Assembly (NCBI GenBank): GCA_023411225.1
Contig: JAEYPA010000106.1
Span: forward strand, 1-20,954
Source of the DNA: Bacillota bacterium
Lineage (GTDB): Bacteria; Bacillota; Clostridia; Lachnospirales; Lachnospiraceae
Length of the DNA: 20,954 nucleotides
Direction: 5' to 3'
The notes beneath the pieces are model-generated. The model saw only the letters and a list, made by a program, of their open reading frames with translations, was not told the DNA's origin and made no database searches. The position numbers and the translations under genes were made by a program. Of this stretch, positions 8,314 through 16,353 are shown in pieces (position 1 is the stretch's first letter; every line of letters begins with the position of its first letter).

Positions 8314-9523
8314 AAGAAGTATTTTTAAAAGCTTTCGTTTTGAAATAGTATTATACAGTATTTTAAGCCTTCTCTATACCATAGTTACAGAAGTGATGAT
8401 TTATTGCTTGGCCTACTACACTAAGACATTGATTCAAGGACTTAGTATTGCCAATAATGAAGGTATTAGTCTATCTCAGGCTATAGACCATATATCCAAC
8501 TTGCCGATACAGAATGGTACCAGCTTCTTGGATGGATCTTCTACCACGGGGTTAACTCATTCCCTAACTTCCGTTCTTCATGTTAACAGGGACTATTTAT
8601 TAATTACCTTGATTATAGGTATTGTAGTTGGTATGTTTTTATTTGTTGTGTATTTTCTGTTGTTAACCAGAAGATTTTCCAACTATCTGTATGAAATTTC
8701 AGATGGTATTAAGGTTATTGCAGGAGGCAATTTTAGTACTAGAATTCGAGTGAAAAATGAAGATGAGTTTGCAGTAATAGCAGCTTCCATTAATAAAATG
8801 GCGGGCGATATCAGTGCTATGATGGAAAATGAACGCAGAAGTGAAGAGTTAAAGCACGAACTTATAACAAATGTAGCTCATGATCTTAGAACTCCACTTA
8901 CTTCTATTATTGGATATCTGGATTTAGCCAAAGAAGACAAAGTTAATCAAGAGGAGAGGACAAGATATTTATCCATCGCCTATGACAAATCCAAACGCCT
9001 AGAAAATTTGATTGAGGATTTATTTAGCTATACTAAGTTTACTTCTGGGGACGTAAAGGTTCAGAAAAGAAAAATGGATTTGGTAAAGTTTTTAGAACAG
9101 ATGGTAGAAGAATTCTACCCGAGCTTTCAGGACTCTGGGTTGGAATATGAACTTCTGGTACAGAATAATCGTTTGGAAATTGAAGCAGATGGCAATCTTT
9201 TAGCTAGAGCCGTGGCTAACCTTATCAGCAATGCTGTTAAGTATACGAAACGTGGTGAAAAGATTACCATAGAGTTAGAGGTATATTTCAATGTGGCAAA
9301 AATAATCATCACAAATTATGGTACTGAGATTTCAAAAAAGGATTTACCATACATCTTTGATAAGTTCTATAGGGTGGAAACCTCTAGGTCAGAAGCCACA
9401 GGTGGCACAGGTTTGGGATTGGCCATTGCTAAGTCAATTATTAAAATGCATAATGGTGAGTTAACAGCGACCAGTGAAGATGGAAATACTAAGTTTATTA
9501 TAGAATTACCATATAAAAGTTGA
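8303..9523 (+). CDS. VanS-like sensor histidine kinase
   Basis: A 406-residue membrane kinase. TM1 is at about 15-38 and TM2 at about 98-121; between them is a short extracytoplasmic loop of about 60 residues. A HAMP linker follows (about 122-175), then the HisKA domain with H193 in NVAHDLRTPLTSIIGYL, and a HATPase domain with the N box (LISNAVKYT), an F box (LPYIFDKFYR) and a G2 box (GGTGLGLAIAKSI). All catalytic elements appear intact. The start is TTG at 8303 inside the regulator gene, with GTGGGA 7 nt upstream, so translation is probably coupled to the regulator. A strong terminator begins at its stop codon, ending the operon. The short sensor loop suggests an envelope or membrane signal; the ligand is unknown. 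Confidence 0.94.
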   Translation: MKNRRSIFKSFRFEIVLYSILSLLYTIVTEVMIYCLAYYTKTLIQGLSIANNEGISLSQAIDHISNLPIQNGTSFLDGSSTTGLTHSLTSVLHVNRDYLLITLIIGIVVGMFLFVVYFLLLTRRFSNYLYEISDGIKVIAGGNFSTRIRVKNEDEFAVIAASINKMAGDISAMMENERRSEELKHELITNVAHDLRTPLTSIIGYLDLAKEDKVNQEERTRYLSIAYDKSKRLENLIEDLFSYTKFTSGDVKVQKRKMDLVKFLEQMVEEFYPSFQDSGLEYELLVQNNRLEIEADGNLLARAVANLISNAVKYTKRGEKITIELEVYFNVAKIIITNYGTEISKKDLPYIFDKFYRVETSRSEATGGTGLGLAIAKSIIKMHNGELTATSEDGNTKFIIELPYKS

Positions 9524-9571
9524 AACTCTATCAGAAAGATATAAAAAGAATCTTTTTGATAGAGTTTTTTT
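9523..9571 (+). terminator. Terminator after the VanS-like kinase
   Basis: An 11-bp stem (9523-9533 with 9557-9567) extends through a second paired block (AAAGAT/ATCTTT) around a small loop, and a T run spans 9565-9571. It starts at the last base of the kinase stop codon. Confidence 0.92.
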
Positions 9572-9914
9572 AACCCATAGGATAGAAGTAGTTCTCTAAA
9601 TTCACCTTTAAAATGTTGCAAAAGTGTTACGTAAATCTAAATTAGATTAGAATATGTAGCCACTATTTTTTATAGTATAGTCTGATAATAATGTAAATCA
9701 AGATAAATAGATGTATAAAAACTAGAAAAAAGAGCAATAAATAGACAATAAATATATATTACTTAAAAAATCAAATTCATTATATGTAATAAGTGGTTAA
9801 TAATTAGTTAAAAAACATATGTTAATATTCCACATAAATATAATAAAAAAAGTATATATTTTGGGTAAAACGTATAGTTCTACAATTGTAACATAAATCA
9901 GTAACTAGTACTTC
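9572..9914. other. AT-rich intergenic stretch with no detected gene
   Basis: About 340 bases between the operon terminator and the promoter region of the SleB-type gene. All frames are closed by frequent stops and no RNA family motif was recognised. A small palindrome with 7-bp arms lies at 9634-9648 (AATCTAA, one centre base, TTAGATT). The rest is runs of A and T. Confidence 0.6.
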
Positions 9915-9955
9915 TTCCAAAAATTAATAGGTATTATTGACACTAATTTTTGGAA
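9915..9955. repeat. Perfect 12-bp inverted repeat spanning a promoter
   Basis: TTCCAAAAATTA at 9915-9926 is exactly mirrored by TAATTTTTGGAA at 9944-9955, with 17 nt between. The left arm lies upstream of the -35 box and the right arm fills the spacer between -35 and -10 of the promoter at 9937-9964. It lies before the predicted start of transcription, so it is better read as a DNA operator than an RNA hairpin. The protein that would bind it is unknown. Confidence 0.7.
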
Positions 9956-9964
9956 TGTTATAAT
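9937..9964 (+). promoter_or_regulatory. Promoter of the SleB-type hydrolase gene
   Basis: Consensus TTGACA (9937-9942) and TATAAT (9959-9964) with a 16-bp spacer. Predicted transcription start is near 9971, leaving a short leader before the ATG at 10016. Confidence 0.85.
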
Positions 9965-10015
9965 GAGATATCCTTGGAAACAAGGAAAAACAAAGCAAGA
10001 AAAGAGGAGTAAGTT

Positions 10016-10930
10016 ATGTATATTATTCACTCGTTTCTTCGTAGCTTTAAGGATAAGTTAAGGTATTTTAGACTTGATAGGTATCGACCAATCGTCATGA
10101 TAACTGCATATTCATTAATCGCTGTTATCCTAATCCTTTCAGCTGGGTACTATTACGGGTATACTACAGATACCGTTACAGTACAGGCCAAAGCAAGCTT
10201 TGATATAAATGAGCTTGAGGAAGAAGAAACAGATTTATCTGCAGAGCAGGAAGCAGATGATGTAGCGACTACAATCGAGGATAAGATTACAAATTATATG
10301 AAATTAAGCACACTCGACGGTATGTTTAGTAAAACAGCCGAACAGGTTAGGGTCATACAAGACGCAGAAGATGAAATTGTTTCAGCTTCTAACACGCAAT
10401 ATCAGCGAAAAATTGATTTTGCAAGAGAGGCTGCTAAGACAGAAAGGCAGACACAATTAAAAAGGGAAGAAGTTGCGAAGAAGGCAGCCAAAGAAACAAT
10501 AGCCAAAGAAGTTGCTCAAAATAATGCATTTGAGTACGAGGTAAACTTAAGTAAATCTGATGTTGCTATTTTAGAACGTCTAGTACAGGCAGAAGCCGGT
10601 AATCAGGATATTAAAGGTAGGATGTTGGTAGCTAATGTAGTTATTAACCGCTATAACAGCTCTCGTTTTCCTGATACCATTAAAGGAGTTATCTTTCAAC
10701 ATTCGGGTAGATCTTATCAGTTCTCTCCTGCAAAAAGTGGTAGTATATATTCAGTAAAAGTTACTGAGACCACAAAAGAGGCTGTGGATCGTGTGTTAAG
10801 AGGGGAAGATTATTCAAAGGGTTCTTTGTTCTTCGTTGCAAGAAGAGCAGCAAATCCTCGAAGTCTAAGCTGGTTTGATCGTAAGCTGACACGCCTATTC
10901 ACCCATGGTGGGCATACGTTTTACAAGTAG
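10016..10930 (+). CDS. Membrane-anchored SleB-type cell wall hydrolase
   Basis: A 304-residue protein. A basic N-terminus is followed by an uncleaved-looking transmembrane segment (about 26-48), so the rest should face the wall. Residues 62-175 are highly charged, acidic then lysine-rich and probably coiled coil. The C-terminal Hydrolase_2/SleB domain (about 180-304) shows RLVQAEAGNQ with probable catalytic E193, then GRMLVANVVINR, SYQFSP and the ending GGHTFYK. SleB-type enzymes are lytic transglycosylases of peptidoglycan, best known in spore cortex germination; non-spore relatives exist in Clostridia. The transmembrane anchor and coiled coil, and the lack of an N-terminal peptidoglycan-binding domain, argue against classical SleB. 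GAGGAG precedes the ATG. It is monocistronic, with its own promoter inside a palindrome and its own terminator. Confidence 0.9.
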   Translation: MYIIHSFLRSFKDKLRYFRLDRYRPIVMITAYSLIAVILILSAGYYYGYTTDTVTVQAKASFDINELEEEETDLSAEQEADDVATTIEDKITNYMKLSTLDGMFSKTAEQVRVIQDAEDEIVSASNTQYQRKIDFAREAAKTERQTQLKREEVAKKAAKETIAKEVAQNNAFEYEVNLSKSDVAILERLVQAEAGNQDIKGRMLVANVVINRYNSSRFPDTIKGVIFQHSGRSYQFSPAKSGSIYSVKVTETTKEAVDRVLRGEDYSKGSLFFVARRAANPRSLSWFDRKLTRLFTHGGHTFYK

Positions 10931-10932
10931 TG

Positions 10933-10966
10933 AAATGGATCGCTGTATTTTCAGCGGTCCATTTTT
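10933..10966 (+). terminator. Terminator after the SleB-type gene
   Basis: A 13-bp stem with one G-U pair (10933-10945 with 10952-10964) closes a 6-nt loop and runs into five Ts at 10962-10966, directly after the stop codon. Confidence 0.92.
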
Positions 10967-11030
10967 AACTAAAGGAAAGTTCTATGAACTTTTAAAGGAG
11001 AAAGGGGATATACTTTTTTATGTATAATTA

Positions 11031-11059
11031 TTGTATACCCAGGAGAAAAATGTTATAAT
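11031..11059 (+). promoter_or_regulatory. Promoter of threonine synthase
   Basis: TTGTAT (11031-11036) and TATAAT (11054-11059) with a 17-bp spacer. Predicted start is near 11066, giving a very short leader, so no leader attenuator is present. Confidence 0.8.
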
Positions 11060-11092
11060 ACAAAAAAATTGTGAAAAGGAATGAATGCTGAG

Positions 11093-12577
11093 ATGTTACA
11101 ATATAAGAGCACCAGAAGTGAGAATGAAACAGTATCCGCATCAAAAGCTATTTTAAAAGGATTGGCTTCTGATGGTGGTTTATTTGTTCCAACAGAGATT
11201 CCAACATTAAAAATATCGATAGATAAATTGGCTGAGATGTCATATCAGGAAATTGCATACGAAGTAATGAAACTGTTTCTAACCGATTTTACAGAAACTG
11301 AGTTAAAGTATTGTATAGAAAAAGCTTACGATGGTAAATTTGACACCAAGGAGATCGCTCCTATTGTAAAAGCAGAAGGTGCTTATTACTTAGAACTGTT
11401 TCACGGCTCTACTATTGCTTTTAAGGATATGGCATTGTCTATTTTACCATATTTATTAACCACAGCTGCGAAGAAGAATCATGTGAAAAATGAAATTGTA
11501 ATTCTTACAGCTACCTCTGGAGATACCGGAAAAGCAGCGTTGGCAGGCTTCGCTGATGTAGAAGGAACTAAAATAATTGTATTTTATCCAAAGAACGGTG
11601 TTAGCCCAATTCAGGAAAAGCAAATGATTACCCAGAAGGGACAAAATACATACGTAGTTGGAATCAAGGGAAATTTTGATGATGCACAAAGTGGTGTGAA
11701 AGCGATGTTTAACAATAAAGAGCTAGCTACAACCATGGATAGAGCAGGATATCAGTTTTCCTCTGCAAACTCCATAAACATAGGACGTTTGGTTCCACAG
11801 GTGGTATATTATGTATACGCTTATTCCAGGTTAGTTAAGGATGGGGAGATAAAAGCGGGAGAAATCATTAATGCAGTAGTCCCTACCGGTAATTTTGGAA
11901 ATATTCTTGCTGCTTACTATGCTAAGAGTATGGGCCTTCCAATTGGGAAATTAATCTGTGCATCCAATGACAATAAGGTTTTGTTTGACTTCTTTCAGTC
12001 AGGTACCTATGATAGAAACCGCGAGTTTATCTTAACCAGTTCTCCATCTATGGATATTCTCATTTCCAGTAACCTAGAGCGTCTCATCTATAAAATTGCA
12101 GGAGAGGATGCTACAAAGAATGCGGCATTTATGAAAGAGCTAGCTTTAGATGGTGTTTATCGTATTACAGATAACATGAAGGAAGAATTAGAAGACTTTG
12201 TAGGTGGCTATGCAGATGAACAGGCTACTGCTAATACAATTAAAGAATTATATCAGAAGACCGGATATGTTATTGACACGCATACTGCAGTTGCTGCATG
12301 TGTATATAACCAGTATAAAGCGGATACAAAGGATAGTACAAAGACGATAATAGCTTCTACAGCAAGTCCATATAAGTTTACAAGAAGTGTAATGAATGCT
12401 ATTGATCCATCCTATGACAGTAAATCAGATTTTGAACTTGTAGATGAACTTAGCAAACTCAGTAAAGTAAAAGTGCCTAATGCAATTGAGGAAATTAGAA
12501 ATGCTAAGATTCTTCATGATACTGTTTGTGAAACTGAGGCTATGCAAAGCACAGTAGAGGACATTTTAAGATTATAG
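11093..12577 (+). CDS. thrC: Threonine synthase
   Basis: PLP-dependent cytoplasmic enzyme converting O-phospho-L-homoserine to threonine, the last step of threonine synthesis. The 494-residue length and the N-terminus (YKSTRSENETVSASKAI, DGGLFVP) fit the longer threonine synthase type. K111 in HGSTIAFKDMA is the expected PLP lysine; TATSGDTGKAALAGF and VPTGNFGNILAAYYAK are the phosphate- and cofactor-binding loops. The ATG at 11093 is preferred because AAAAGGA (11074-11080) is 12 nt upstream, whereas the ATG at 11081 directly abuts that site with no spacer. The gene is monocistronic, between its own promoter and a terminator; no hom or thrB neighbours appear here. Confidence 0.96.
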   Translation: MLQYKSTRSENETVSASKAILKGLASDGGLFVPTEIPTLKISIDKLAEMSYQEIAYEVMKLFLTDFTETELKYCIEKAYDGKFDTKEIAPIVKAEGAYYLELFHGSTIAFKDMALSILPYLLTTAAKKNHVKNEIVILTATSGDTGKAALAGFADVEGTKIIVFYPKNGVSPIQEKQMITQKGQNTYVVGIKGNFDDAQSGVKAMFNNKELATTMDRAGYQFSSANSINIGRLVPQVVYYVYAYSRLVKDGEIKAGEIINAVVPTGNFGNILAAYYAKSMGLPIGKLICASNDNKVLFDFFQSGTYDRNREFILTSSPSMDILISSNLERLIYKIAGEDATKNAAFMKELALDGVYRITDNMKEELEDFVGGYADEQATANTIKELYQKTGYVIDTHTAVAACVYNQYKADTKDSTKTIIASTASPYKFTRSVMNAIDPSYDSKSDFELVDELSKLSKVKVPNAIEEIRNAKILHDTVCETEAMQSTVEDILRL

Positions 12578-12603
12578 TTTTGGACAATGTTCCTTAGAAA
12601 ATG

Positions 12604-12637
12604 AAAGGTACCATGATATTTTGTTATGGTACCTTTT
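12604..12637 (+). terminator. Terminator after thrC
   Basis: A perfect 11-bp stem (12604-12614 with 12626-12636) with an 11-nt loop and a short T run (12634-12637). It sits 26 bases after the thrC stop. Confidence 0.8.
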
Positions 12638-12703
12638 ACATTATTTCTAGGCTATTTGTTTACAATAGATAAAAATATACGGTGGGTAAAGGAGAAACTC
12701 TAT

Positions 12704-13177
12704 ATGGAACAGGAAAAATTGGTGATTGATTCACAGACAGAGCATACCCAGATTGTTATGACTTCTCATATTAACGGTGCAAAAAGACTTTTTGGTGGAC
12801 AGTTGGTGGAGTGGATAGATGTTGTGGCTGGAGTTGTTGGTAGGAGGCACAGTGGACATAACATAACTACAGCAGCTATTGACAATCTGCAGTTTAAGTC
12901 AGGAGCTTACCTAAATGATATTCTGGTACTGATTGGGAAAATTACTTATGTTGGTAATAGTTCCATGGAAGTTCGCGTAGATACTTATGTAGAAGATACT
13001 AATGGAATTAGAAAGCCTATTAACCGTGCCTATTTAGTTTTAGTGGCATTGGATGAAAATGAGATGCCTATTCGAGTTCCACGGTTAAAGCTAGTGAATG
13101 AGATGGAAGAAGCTGAATGGGAAGGCGCTGTAAAAAGGGAACAGTATAGGTTACACCGAAGATTAGAAGGTTTTTAA
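12704..13177 (+). CDS. Hotdog-fold acyl-CoA thioesterase
   Basis: A 157-residue single hotdog domain of the YciA/BFIT/ACOT-type thioesterases, which hydrolyse acyl-CoA to free acid and CoA in the cytoplasm. The signature HINGAKRLFGGQLVEWIDVVAG contains N24, the paired glycines 31-32 and D39, the usual catalytic and substrate-positioning residues. TTAAIDNLQFKSGAYLNDIL and SMEVRVDTYVE form the later strands. The ATG at 12704 follows AAAGGAG; the frame is open back to 12626, but that extension runs out of the thrC terminator stem and is rejected. No clear promoter was found in the short upstream gap. It ends at a bidirectional terminator. The physiological acyl-CoA substrate cannot be read from the sequence. 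Confidence 0.92.
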   Translation: MEQEKLVIDSQTEHTQIVMTSHINGAKRLFGGQLVEWIDVVAGVVGRRHSGHNITTAAIDNLQFKSGAYLNDILVLIGKITYVGNSSMEVRVDTYVEDTNGIRKPINRAYLVLVALDENEMPIRVPRLKLVNEMEEAEWEGAVKREQYRLHRRLEGF

Positions 13178-13184
13178 ATAGTAT

Positions 13185-13223
13185 AAAAAATAAAAGCTTC
13201 CCAAAAGGAAGCTTTTATTTTTT
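13185..13223. terminator. Bidirectional terminator between convergent genes
   Basis: A perfect 17-bp stem (13185-13201 with 13207-13223) has a 5-nt loop. A-rich and T-rich outer arms supply U tracts on both strands. The last codons and stop (13215-13217) of the minus-strand Ig-like gene lie within it. Confidence 0.93.
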
Positions 13224-13901
13224 ATTTTCACGTATACTGTTATTTGTTACAGTAATTATACACTTATCAAACTTTTTATTGGCTATCGTTACAGTAATGA
13301 TTGCAGATCCTTTTTTAACAGCTTGAATGATACCTGCAGATGTTACGGTAACGACCTTCGGATTTGATGATACAAATCTTGGATGTTCTGTTGAATACTT
13401 AGGTTTTACAATAGCATTTAGATCTTTTTTTTCACCTTTAGCAAGTGTAATGCTTGATTCTGGTATTACAACACTTACTGCAGGAACTCCAACAGTAACC
13501 TTACAATGCAAATTTCTTAAAACTAAATTTTTATATCTAACAGTAGCTGTAATAGTTGTTGTACCATTTCTTTTTCCGTATACAATACCTTTAGTGGTTA
13601 CACTTGCAATATTTTTATTCATGCTCTTATAGGTTACTTTATAGTTTGAAGGTAGTTTTTTTACTTTAAGTGCAAAGGATTTCCCCTTTACTAGTTTATA
13701 TTTCTTATAGTTCAGTTTGTAGGTTGATATGGAATGCAGAGAATTAGTAGTAACCAATTGAGTTTGATTATACGTAGTATTAGTAGATTTTGTTGATTGG
13801 GGTTTAGCTTGGGCTGGTATGACCGGCTGCAGAAGTATGCTAAGAGTTAGAAACAAAACCACTAGTTTAGAACGCCACTTTACTCTAACTATACTATTCA
13901 A
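13215..13901 (-). CDS. Secreted protein with bacterial Ig-like (BIG2) domains
   Basis: A 228-residue protein with a signal peptide (hydrophobic core about 12-27, likely cleavage after PAQA). A threonine- and serine-rich linker follows, then two Ig-like repeats. The first, about 60-138, includes LVKGKSFALKVKKLP, NIASVTTKGIVYGKRNGTTTITATV. The second, about 143-220, includes ITLAKGEKKDLNAIV, PKVVTVTSAGIIQAVKKGSAIITVTI. The pattern of G-I-V/I and K-x-G-x-x-x-I-T is typical of BIG2 domains in adhesins and wall-associated proteins. It has no LPXTG motif or C-terminal membrane anchor and ends in a basic tail, so it is probably released or held non-covalently. The start is TTG at 13901 with GGGAGG 11 nt upstream; no other start lies before the signal peptide. 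It is divergent from the second two-component system. Confidence 0.85.
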   Translation of the reverse strand: MNSIVRVKWRSKLVVLFLTLSILLQPVIPAQAKPQSTKSTNTTYNQTQLVTTNSLHSISTYKLNYKKYKLVKGKSFALKVKKLPSNYKVTYKSMNKNIASVTTKGIVYGKRNGTTTITATVRYKNLVLRNLHCKVTVGVPAVSVVIPESSITLAKGEKKDLNAIVKPKYSTEHPRFVSSNPKVVTVTSAGIIQAVKKGSAIITVTIANKKFDKCIITVTNNSIRENKK

Positions 13902-14051
13902 AATTTCCCAAACCTCCCTTCTTTGTTCATTAAAATATTACTGAAAATTTATGTCATAAAAAAGTCAAAGACTTATCATAAGTATGACAAAGTATTACAT
14001 CATAATTGTGGTTTAGGATAGATATACCATACGATGCTTATGTACTAAGTG

Positions 14052-14080
14052 TTGATGTGAGAAAATCACTCTGATATAAT
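14052..14080 (+). promoter_or_regulatory. Promoter of the second two-component system
   Basis: TTGATG (14052-14057) and TATAAT (14075-14080) with a 17-bp spacer, 47 bases before the regulator ATG. Predicted start is near 14087. Confidence 0.8.
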
Positions 14081-14127
14081 ATAAGCAATAATATGGTGAA
14101 CAAAGAGCTAAGATAGGGAGGTTTGTC

Positions 14128-14820
14128 ATGGAATACATATTAGTTGCAGATGATAACAAAGATATTACTGATATATTGTCAAATTACGCACAGCGGGAAG
14201 GCTTTAAACCATTAGTGGCAATGAATGGTCAAGAGGCATACAGCCTTTTTTTACAGTATAATCCATGTGTTATTTTGCTTGATGTCATGATGCCTGAACT
14301 TGATGGTTTTGACGTGTGTCGAAAGATACGGAAAAAATCTGAAGTACCAATTATACTGATTAGTGCCAAGGGAGAAGATTACGAAAAAATCATGGGGCTG
14401 GATATAGGAGCAGATGATTATATTGTAAAACCATTCTCCCCAAGTGAGGTTATGGCTAGAGTTAGGGCAGTTTTAAGAAGAATGAAGCCTTCTGGGGATG
14501 TAGCAAATAATGAAAAAGAGATTAATATTGCAGATTTAAGAATTAATTTAGAGGAATATTCTTTGTTTATTGGATCTAAGCAAATTAAACTTACTAAAAA
14601 GGAAATTGAGACTATGTGGATGTTAGCCACTAATCCTAATAAAGTCTTCACACGGGACAATCTCTTGGATAGTCTATGGGGATATGATTACTATGGGGAT
14701 AGCAGGACGGTGGATTCTCATATAAAGAGACTTAGAGCAAAACTAGATGAAATTGATCATCCGTTATGGGCAATAAAGACTATATGGGGTATGGGTTATA
14801 AATTCGAACTAATTAATTAA
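14128..14820 (+). CDS. OmpR-family response regulator
   Basis: A 230-residue receiver plus winged-helix regulator. The receiver (about 3-114) has D8 and D9, phospho-acceptor D52 in LLDVMMPELDG, S79 in LISAK and K101 in IVKPF. The DNA-binding domain (about 125-228) carries KQIKLTKKEIETMWMLATN, a recognition helix SRTVDSHIKRLRAKLDE and the wing ending TIWGMGYKFE. GGGAGG precedes the ATG. The kinase gene follows after 25 nt, forming a two-gene operon. The receiver and winged helix are clearly related to those of the regulator at 7609-8313, but the two differ throughout, so they look like separate systems and not a recent duplication. The divergent Ig-like gene is a possible target, by position only. 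Confidence 0.95.
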   Translation: MEYILVADDNKDITDILSNYAQREGFKPLVAMNGQEAYSLFLQYNPCVILLDVMMPELDGFDVCRKIRKKSEVPIILISAKGEDYEKIMGLDIGADDYIVKPFSPSEVMARVRAVLRRMKPSGDVANNEKEINIADLRINLEEYSLFIGSKQIKLTKKEIETMWMLATNPNKVFTRDNLLDSLWGYDYYGDSRTVDSHIKRLRAKLDEIDHPLWAIKTIWGMGYKFELIN

Positions 14821-14845
14821 GAAAAGAAGACTAGGAGTAGGGACC

Positions 14846-16312
14846 ATGAGAAAGATATTTCAAAAACTATATGTAAAGGTTTATCTGTGCTTTTTGCTTG
14901 TTATTATGGTATTTGTTGTCCTTATGGGAACTATTTTCAATCAACTTTTAAGTAAAAGCACCATGGCATCTTACTATAATATGCTGAGCAGTCAAGTTCA
15001 GGTAATTGCTGATCGTATGGAGCGTTATGTACTATCTAATGATATTGAGGATTACAGTACCTATATGGCAATTCTACAAGATACCATTAGTGCAGATGTT
15101 TGGGTTCTTTCTAATCCCACCGCATATACACCCATGAATCCAGAACTGGAGAACATCAAACTTACCGACGATGAGATTGGTAAAGGAAATAGAAAAGTTC
15201 TTTATGAAGCCTTTCAGGGCAAAATAGATAGTTATACAGCATACAATAGCATGTATGAGATGACGACTATGGCTGTGGGTGCGCCAATTTACAGTGATGA
15301 TGAAGAGGTGGTTGGAGCGGTACTTCTATTAGCTCCTGTTGAGACAGAACAGAATTCATTGAATAATACATATATGAAACTTGTTATTAGTGTTCTAATT
15401 TCCATGGGTATTTCGATTCTTGTAGCTTTTTGGCTTACCAGAAAATTAACAAATCCAATTTCAAAGATACGTTCTACTACAAAACAGTTGGCGGAAGGTA
15501 ATTATAACGCAAAAACAGGAATAAAGGAAAAAAATGAAATTGGTGAGTTAGCTTCAACAGTGGATATTTTATCACTTAAACTCGAAGAGAATGAACAGGA
15601 GAGAACAAATATGGAGAAGATACGTATGGATTTCTTCTCTAATGTCTCCCATGAGCTTCGTACACCAATTACAGTAATGAGGGCTTACTTAGAGAGTTTA
15701 ATAGACAATGTGGTACCGGCAGAAAAACACAGTCAATATTATGAAAGAATGCTGGCTGAATGTACTGGGATGCAGAGGTTGGTACAGGACTTGTTGTTAT
15801 TATCAAAAATGGAAAACCCAGATTTTATTATAGAGAAAGAACCAGTTAATTTAGTGCAGGTATTTGATGATATCCTACGTAATATGCGATTAGTTTGTAA
15901 CCAAAAGGGCATTAATCTTCAGTATGATACAGATACGGAATGTTGCTTCATTCTCGGTGATTATGACCGTATTAGACAAGTTTTTATTGCAATTTTAGAT
16001 AATGCCATTAAATTTTCACATTATGGTTGTACTATATACATAAATATAGAATCTAAGGACAAACTAATAGTAAAGATTAGAGATGAGGGAGAAGGAATTA
16101 CTCCAGAGGAACTGCCTCATATTTTTGAGAAATTCTATACTAGGAAACAGCCTAATAATCTTAATGGATCCGGATTGGGTTTAGTTATAGTCAAACAGAT
16201 TGTTGAAAAACATGATGGAGTTATTTCTGTGGAAAGTAATAAGGGGGAAGGTACGATTTTTACATTTACATTTAATCAAATATTTTTAAATGAGGATGGA
16301 AATTGTTTGTAA
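14846..16312 (+). CDS. Sensor histidine kinase with extracytoplasmic domain
   Basis: A 488-residue membrane kinase. TM1 lies at about 12-32, an extracytoplasmic sensor at about 33-177, and TM2 at about 178-197. The sensor has a PAS/Cache-like look (DISADVWVLSN, then GKIDSYTAYN and a beta-rich end AVGAPIYSDDEEVVGAVLLLAP), but no ligand can be named. Next come HAMP (about 198-250), HisKA with H269 in FFSNVSHELRTPITVM, and HATPase with N box (AILDNAIKFS), G1 (DEGEGI), F box (LPHIFEKFYT) and G2 (NGSGLGLVIVKQIV). All catalytic motifs appear intact. The start is ATG at 14846 after AGGAGTAGGG. The architecture, with a medium-sized extracytoplasmic sensor, differs from the short-loop kinase at 8303-9523. 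The 6S RNA promoter begins just after the stop codon. Confidence 0.94.
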   Translation: MRKIFQKLYVKVYLCFLLVIMVFVVLMGTIFNQLLSKSTMASYYNMLSSQVQVIADRMERYVLSNDIEDYSTYMAILQDTISADVWVLSNPTAYTPMNPELENIKLTDDEIGKGNRKVLYEAFQGKIDSYTAYNSMYEMTTMAVGAPIYSDDEEVVGAVLLLAPVETEQNSLNNTYMKLVISVLISMGISILVAFWLTRKLTNPISKIRSTTKQLAEGNYNAKTGIKEKNEIGELASTVDILSLKLEENEQERTNMEKIRMDFFSNVSHELRTPITVMRAYLESLIDNVVPAEKHSQYYERMLAECTGMQRLVQDLLLLSKMENPDFIIEKEPVNLVQVFDDILRNMRLVCNQKGINLQYDTDTECCFILGDYDRIRQVFIAILDNAIKFSHYGCTIYINIESKDKLIVKIRDEGEGITPEELPHIFEKFYTRKQPNNLNGSGLGLVIVKQIVEKHDGVISVESNKGEGTIFTFTFNQIFLNEDGNCL

Positions 16313-16316
16313 GCTC

Positions 16317-16345
16317 TTGCTAAATATCAAATTATATTCTATAAT
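16317..16345 (+). promoter_or_regulatory. Promoter of the 6S RNA gene
   Basis: TTGCTA (16317-16322) and consensus TATAAT (16340-16345) with an exact 17-bp spacer. Predicted start near 16352-16354 matches the 5' end of the folded RNA. Confidence 0.88.
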
Positions 16346-16353
16346 ATAAGTAC

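Noticed and set aside
5689..9523. Vancomycin-resistance gene cluster
   Set aside because: Only VanZ-, VanR- and VanS-like genes are present; ligase, dehydrogenase and dipeptidase genes are absent, and such homologues are common in Clostridial chromosomes.
5631..9955. Shared TTTTTGGAA motif upstream of the -10 boxes at 5647 and 9959
   Set aside because: Nine AT-rich bases at different distances from the -10 (7 versus 3 nt) are weak evidence, and only the second copy is part of a palindrome.
12626..12703. N-terminal extension of the thioesterase
   Set aside because: It begins inside the 3' arm of the thrC terminator; the ATG at 12704 follows AAAGGAG.
13327..13632. Plus-strand open frame opposite the Ig-like gene
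   Set aside because: It is antisense to a well-supported secreted protein, has no ribosome site and no recognisable domain.
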